Part shown: one piece after another, positions 7,066 through 9,700 of the stretch | Position numbering within the stretch: the first letter of the stretch is position 1 | How the letters are laid out: every line of letters starts with the position of its first letter | DNA from: JAWWPG01 sp037719575 | GTDB lineage: Bacteria; Actinomycetota; Actinomycetes; Propionibacteriales; Nocardioidaceae | Assembly: GCA_037719575.1 (NCBI GenBank) | Contig: JBBJMF010000101.1 | Location: 1-9,700, forward strand | DNA: 9,700 bases | Direction of reading: 5' to 3' | Notes under the pieces: model-generated | What the model was told of the DNA's origin: nothing | What the model saw: only the letters and a program-made list of their open reading frames with translations | Databases searched by the model: none | Made by a program: the position numbers and the translations under genes

Positions 7066-8585
7066 GGTACGGCTTCGCCATCGACCACCGCACGTGCATC
7101 GGTTGCCACGCGTGCACCGTCGCCTGCAAGACCGAGCACCAGATACCGGTGGGGCAGTTCCGCACCTGGGTCAAGTACGTCGACTCCGGCACGTTCCCCG
7201 ACTCGACCCGCGACTTCGGAGTGATGCGGTGCAACCACTGCACCGACGCGCCCTGCATCGCGATCTGTCCGACGAACGCGCTGTTCAAGCGCGAGGACGG
7301 CATCGTCGACTTCGACAGTGACTTGTGCATCGGCTGCAAGTCGTGCATGCAGGCCTGCCCGTACGACGCGATCTACATCGACAAGGAGACCAACACCGCC
7401 GCCAAGTGCAACTTCTGCGCGCACCGGGTCGACAACGGGCTCGAGCCCGCGTGTGTGACCGTCTGCCCGACACAGTCGATCTGGGTCGGCGACCTCGACG
7501 ATCCGGGGAGCGGCATCAGCCAGCTGGTCGCCTCCAACGAGACGACGGTCCGAGCACCCGAGCAGCGGACCGGCCCCAACGTCCACTACCTCGGCGCCAG
7601 CACCCTCGTCCTCGACCCGCTCGCCGCGCCGGTCCGCGACACCTACATCTGGGCGCAGCCCGACGACCTGCGGCTGCTGATGGCCGGCGACGGGGACGGC
7701 GCCGACCCCACGGCCGCGACCACCCTGAACACGGAGCACTCCCGACCCTGGGGGTGGCGGGTGGCGACGTACCTGTGGACGAAGGGGCTCGGGGCCGGTG
7801 CACTGCTCGTGACGGCGCTCGCGGTGCTCTTCGGGAGCGCCGTCGACGGGCCGCCCGGTCTCGGTCCGCTGCTCGCCGTCGCGGGTACGGCGGTCACCGG
7901 AGGCTTGCTGGTGTGGGATCTGAAGCGTCCCGAGCGGTTCTACTACCTGCTGACGAAGCCGAACCTGACCTCCTGGCTGGTCAAGGGGAGCTACTGCCTG
8001 GCGTTGGTGGCCGCCGTCTCGGGAGCCTGGTTGCTGGCGCAGATCCTCTCGCTCGACTCGCATCCGCTGAACGTGGTGCTGGCGCTGCTGAGCATCCCGG
8101 CAGCCGTCATGGCCGCCGGCTACACGGCCTTCCTGTTCGCGCAGGCCGAGGGACGCGACCTGTGGCAGTCGCGTTGGCTCTTCCCCCATCTCGTAGGGCA
8201 GGCGCTGATGGCAGGAGCGGGCGCGATGGCGGCCCTTTCGTTGTGGGGCGACGCACCCGAGCGGCCGGCGGCCCTGGTCGCCAGGGTCCTGGTGTTCGCG
8301 ACACTCGCTCAGGTGGCGGTCACCCTCGTCGAGCTGCTCGGCCGTCACGACACCGCCGGTGCCACCCGAGGCGCGCGGATCATGACGCATGGCCGCTATG
8401 CCTGGCTGTACTGGGGCCTGACGGTGGCTCTGGCCGCGCCGATCGTCGTCCTCGCCGGGCTCGGTTGGAACGGAACGAGCGGCGGTCAGCCGCTGGTCGC
8501 CGTTGCCGGCGTCCTCGCCCAGGTCTCGATCCTGAGCTACGAGCTCTGCTTCGTGCGGGCCGGCCAGGAGGTTCCGTTGTCATGA
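7062..8585 (+). CDS. Fused 4Fe-4S ferredoxin / NrfD-type membrane anchor of a molybdoenzyme complex
   Basis: This is the electron-transfer and quinone-side subunit of a CISM (complex iron-sulfur molybdoenzyme). In the Psr/Phs/Ttr families these parts are usually two proteins; here they are one of 507 aa. Residues 1-140 are a PsrB/PhsB-like domain with 16 cysteines in four groups: C12/15/18/22, C57/60/65/69, C89/92/95/99 and C116/119/131/135, enough for four 4Fe-4S clusters. A linker (about 141-235) follows, then about eight hydrophobic segments (near 242-260, 267-286, 305-328, 336-360, 375-395, 403-426, 448-468 and 477-497) as in NrfD/PsrC. There is no signal peptide. GTG 7062 is chosen because it precedes the first cysteine group by 11 residues, overlaps the tesB stop, and has GGGAGGGG about 6 nt upstream. 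The stop overlaps the downstream catalytic gene (ATGA). The domain assignment is firm; the substrate is unknown. Confidence 0.93.
   Translation: MRYGFAIDHRTCIGCHACTVACKTEHQIPVGQFRTWVKYVDSGTFPDSTRDFGVMRCNHCTDAPCIAICPTNALFKREDGIVDFDSDLCIGCKSCMQACPYDAIYIDKETNTAAKCNFCAHRVDNGLEPACVTVCPTQSIWVGDLDDPGSGISQLVASNETTVRAPEQRTGPNVHYLGASTLVLDPLAAPVRDTYIWAQPDDLRLLMAGDGDGADPTAATTLNTEHSRPWGWRVATYLWTKGLGAGALLVTALAVLFGSAVDGPPGLGPLLAVAGTAVTGGLLVWDLKRPERFYYLLTKPNLTSWLVKGSYCLALVAAVSGAWLLAQILSLDSHPLNVVLALLSIPAAVMAAGYTAFLFAQAEGRDLWQSRWLFPHLVGQALMAGAGAMAALSLWGDAPERPAALVARVLVFATLAQVAVTLVELLGRHDTAGATRGARIMTHGRYAWLYWGLTVALAAPIVVLAGLGWNGTSGGQPLVAVAGVLAQVSILSYELCFVRAGQEVPLS
8566..8571 (+). promoter_or_regulatory. Ribosome binding site of the molybdopterin oxidoreductase gene
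   Basis: AGGAGG, a perfect Shine-Dalgarno core, lies inside the end of the NrfD gene with a 10-nt spacer to ATG 8582. It supports that start, which overlaps the NrfD stop. Confidence 0.7.
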
Positions 8586-9700
8586 CACCGAACCGGCAGC
8601 CCAGCGAGTTACCGGGTCAACGCCGACACGAGGCGCTGCGCAACTACCCGCCGCCGGAGGAGTGGGACAGCTTCGTCGCCTACGACGCGAAGGCCCATCC
8701 CCGCAAGGTCACCCGCGAGTTCATGCTGATCCCGACGACGTGCTTCAACTGTGAGTCTGCATGCGGGCTGCTCGCGCACGTGGCGAAGGACGACCTCAGC
8801 ATCACCAAGCTCGAGGGCAACCCGGCGCATCCCGGGTCTCGGGGCCGCAACTGCGCCAAGGGTCCAGCGACGATCAACCAGCTCGACGACCCCGAGCGCA
8901 TCCTGCACCCGCTGAGGCAGGCCGGTCCGCGGGGGAGTGGGCAGTGGGAGCGGGTCAGCTGGGACGAGGCGCTCGACGACATCGCCGCCAGGATCAGGTC
9001 CGCGATCGTCGAGGACCGCCGCAACGAGGTGATGTACCACGTCGGCCGGCCGGGCGAGGACGGTTTCGCGGAGCGCTTCCTGCTGGCGTGGGGCGTCGAC
9101 GGCCACAACTCACACACGAACATCTGCTCGGCAGGCGCGCGGCTCGGCTACACACTGTGGGGCGGCTACGACCGGCCTTCACCCGACCACGCGAACAGCA
9201 AGGCGATCCTGCTGCTCTCCTCACATCTCGAGGCCGGCCACTACTTCAACCCGCACGCGCAGCGCATCATGGAGGCCAAGGCGGCCGGCACCAAGCTGGT
9301 CGTCGTCGACCCGAGGATGTCGAACACGGCATCCCACGCGGACCTGTGGCTCGCCCCGTGGCCGGGGAGCGAGGCGGCGATCCTGCTCTCGGTCGCGTCC
9401 TATCTCCTGCGTACGAGACGGATCGACGCCGATTATGTGCGGCGGTGGGTCAACTGGGACGTCTACCTCGAGCGCCTGCATCCCGACGCGGATCCGGTGT
9501 TCGAGGTGTTCCTCGACCGGCTCGAGGCCGACTATGCGTCGTACACGTTCGAGATGGCCGCGGCTGAGGCGAAGGTGCCGGTGGCGAAGATCGCCGAGCT
9601 TGCCGAGATCGTCGGGGATGCCGGTACGGCGCTCTCCGCGCACATCTGGCGCTCGGCCGCGGCAGGCAACCTGGGTGGGTGGCAGGTGGCCCGCAGCCTG
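8582..9700 (+). CDS. Molybdopterin-dependent oxidoreductase catalytic subunit (3' end beyond window)
   Basis: This is the bis-MGD catalytic subunit of a CISM complex, expected to pass electrons through its own 4Fe-4S cluster to the FeS/NrfD protein encoded just upstream. The 373 residues visible are well short of the usual 700-1000. The N-terminal 4Fe-4S site is C54-x2-C57-x3-C61-x29-C91 (TTCFNCESACG ... RGRNCAKGP). The molybdopterin fold follows with VSWDEALDDIAARI (125-138). Cys182 in TNICSAGARLGY is in the region where the protein ligand of Mo is usually found. The dinucleotide-binding segment includes KLVVVDPRMSNTASHADLWL (238-257) and PGSEAAILL (261-269). The first 50 residues are polar and lack both a twin-arginine motif with hydrophobic stretch and any other signal, unlike exported PsrA/PhsA. 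The start is ATG 8582, in an ATGA overlap. Substrate cannot be read from the motifs; a link to the PadB or Psr branches is only a guess. Confidence 0.93.
   Translation, partial: MTPNRQPSELPGQRRHEALRNYPPPEEWDSFVAYDAKAHPRKVTREFMLIPTTCFNCESACGLLAHVAKDDLSITKLEGNPAHPGSRGRNCAKGPATINQLDDPERILHPLRQAGPRGSGQWERVSWDEALDDIAARIRSAIVEDRRNEVMYHVGRPGEDGFAERFLLAWGVDGHNSHTNICSAGARLGYTLWGGYDRPSPDHANSKAILLLSSHLEAGHYFNPHAQRIMEAKAAGTKLVVVDPRMSNTASHADLWLAPWPGSEAAILLSVASYLLRTRRIDADYVRRWVNWDVYLERLHPDADPVFEVFLDRLEADYASYTFEMAAAEAKVPVAKIAELAEIVGDAGTALSAHIWRSAAAGNLGGWQVARSL

Noticed and set aside
6783..8390. Long open minus-strand frame opposite tesB and the NrfD gene
   Set aside because: It is antisense to two genes with clear catalytic and cysteine motifs and shows no motif of its own.
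1..9700. tRNA, rRNA, CRISPR arrays, insertion sequences or prophage genes
   Set aside because: I saw no cloverleaf-like sequence, regularly spaced repeats, transposase or integrase motifs, or terminal inverted repeats. Composition appears uniform across the window.

Overview
The window is GC-rich DNA with very strong G/C bias at third codon positions, GTG as well as ATG starts, and genes that overlap by 4 nt. Together with an actinobacterial-type DXS (SHASTS motif in place of GHSSTS) and a mycobacterial-style FadA/FadB trifunctional pair, this points to a high-GC actinobacterium. The genus cannot be read from the sequence.

Layout. (1) Positions 1-442 hold the C-terminal ATPase part of a DevS/NarX-type sensor histidine kinase. 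It is cut by the window edge and broken by an apparent 1-nt frameshift near 326-331. (2) Positions 443-628 are a short non-coding stretch with a weak hairpin and a candidate dxs promoter. (3) dxs (629-2545, +) is the first enzyme of the MEP isoprenoid pathway. (4) Convergent with dxs, and only 21 nt away, is a minus-strand fadA-fadB operon (5871 down to 2567). The thiolase stop and the fadB start share ATGA. Together the two genes encode hydratase, 3-hydroxyacyl-CoA dehydrogenase and thiolase, the last three steps of fatty acid beta-oxidation. (5) Positions 5872-6153 are the divergent control region. It carries an imperfect 26-bp palindrome over a candidate fadA -10 box and a short coding-like minus-strand stretch with no start. 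(6) A plus-strand operon runs off the right edge: tesB (acyl-CoA thioesterase II), a fused four-cluster ferredoxin/NrfD membrane anchor, and a molybdopterin oxidoreductase catalytic subunit (373 residues visible). Both gene junctions are 4-nt overlaps (GTGA and ATGA).

How it may work together. fadAB oxidises acyl-CoA to acetyl-CoA, and TesB hydrolyses acyl-CoA. The molybdoenzyme and FeS/NrfD genes encode a quinone-linked redox complex of the CISM type. The catalytic subunit shows no Tat signal, so it probably faces the cytoplasm. Its tight coupling to an acyl-CoA thioesterase, next to beta-oxidation genes, makes a CoA thioester or related carboxylate substrate a reasonable but unproven guess. 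This operon is the part of the window most worth following up.
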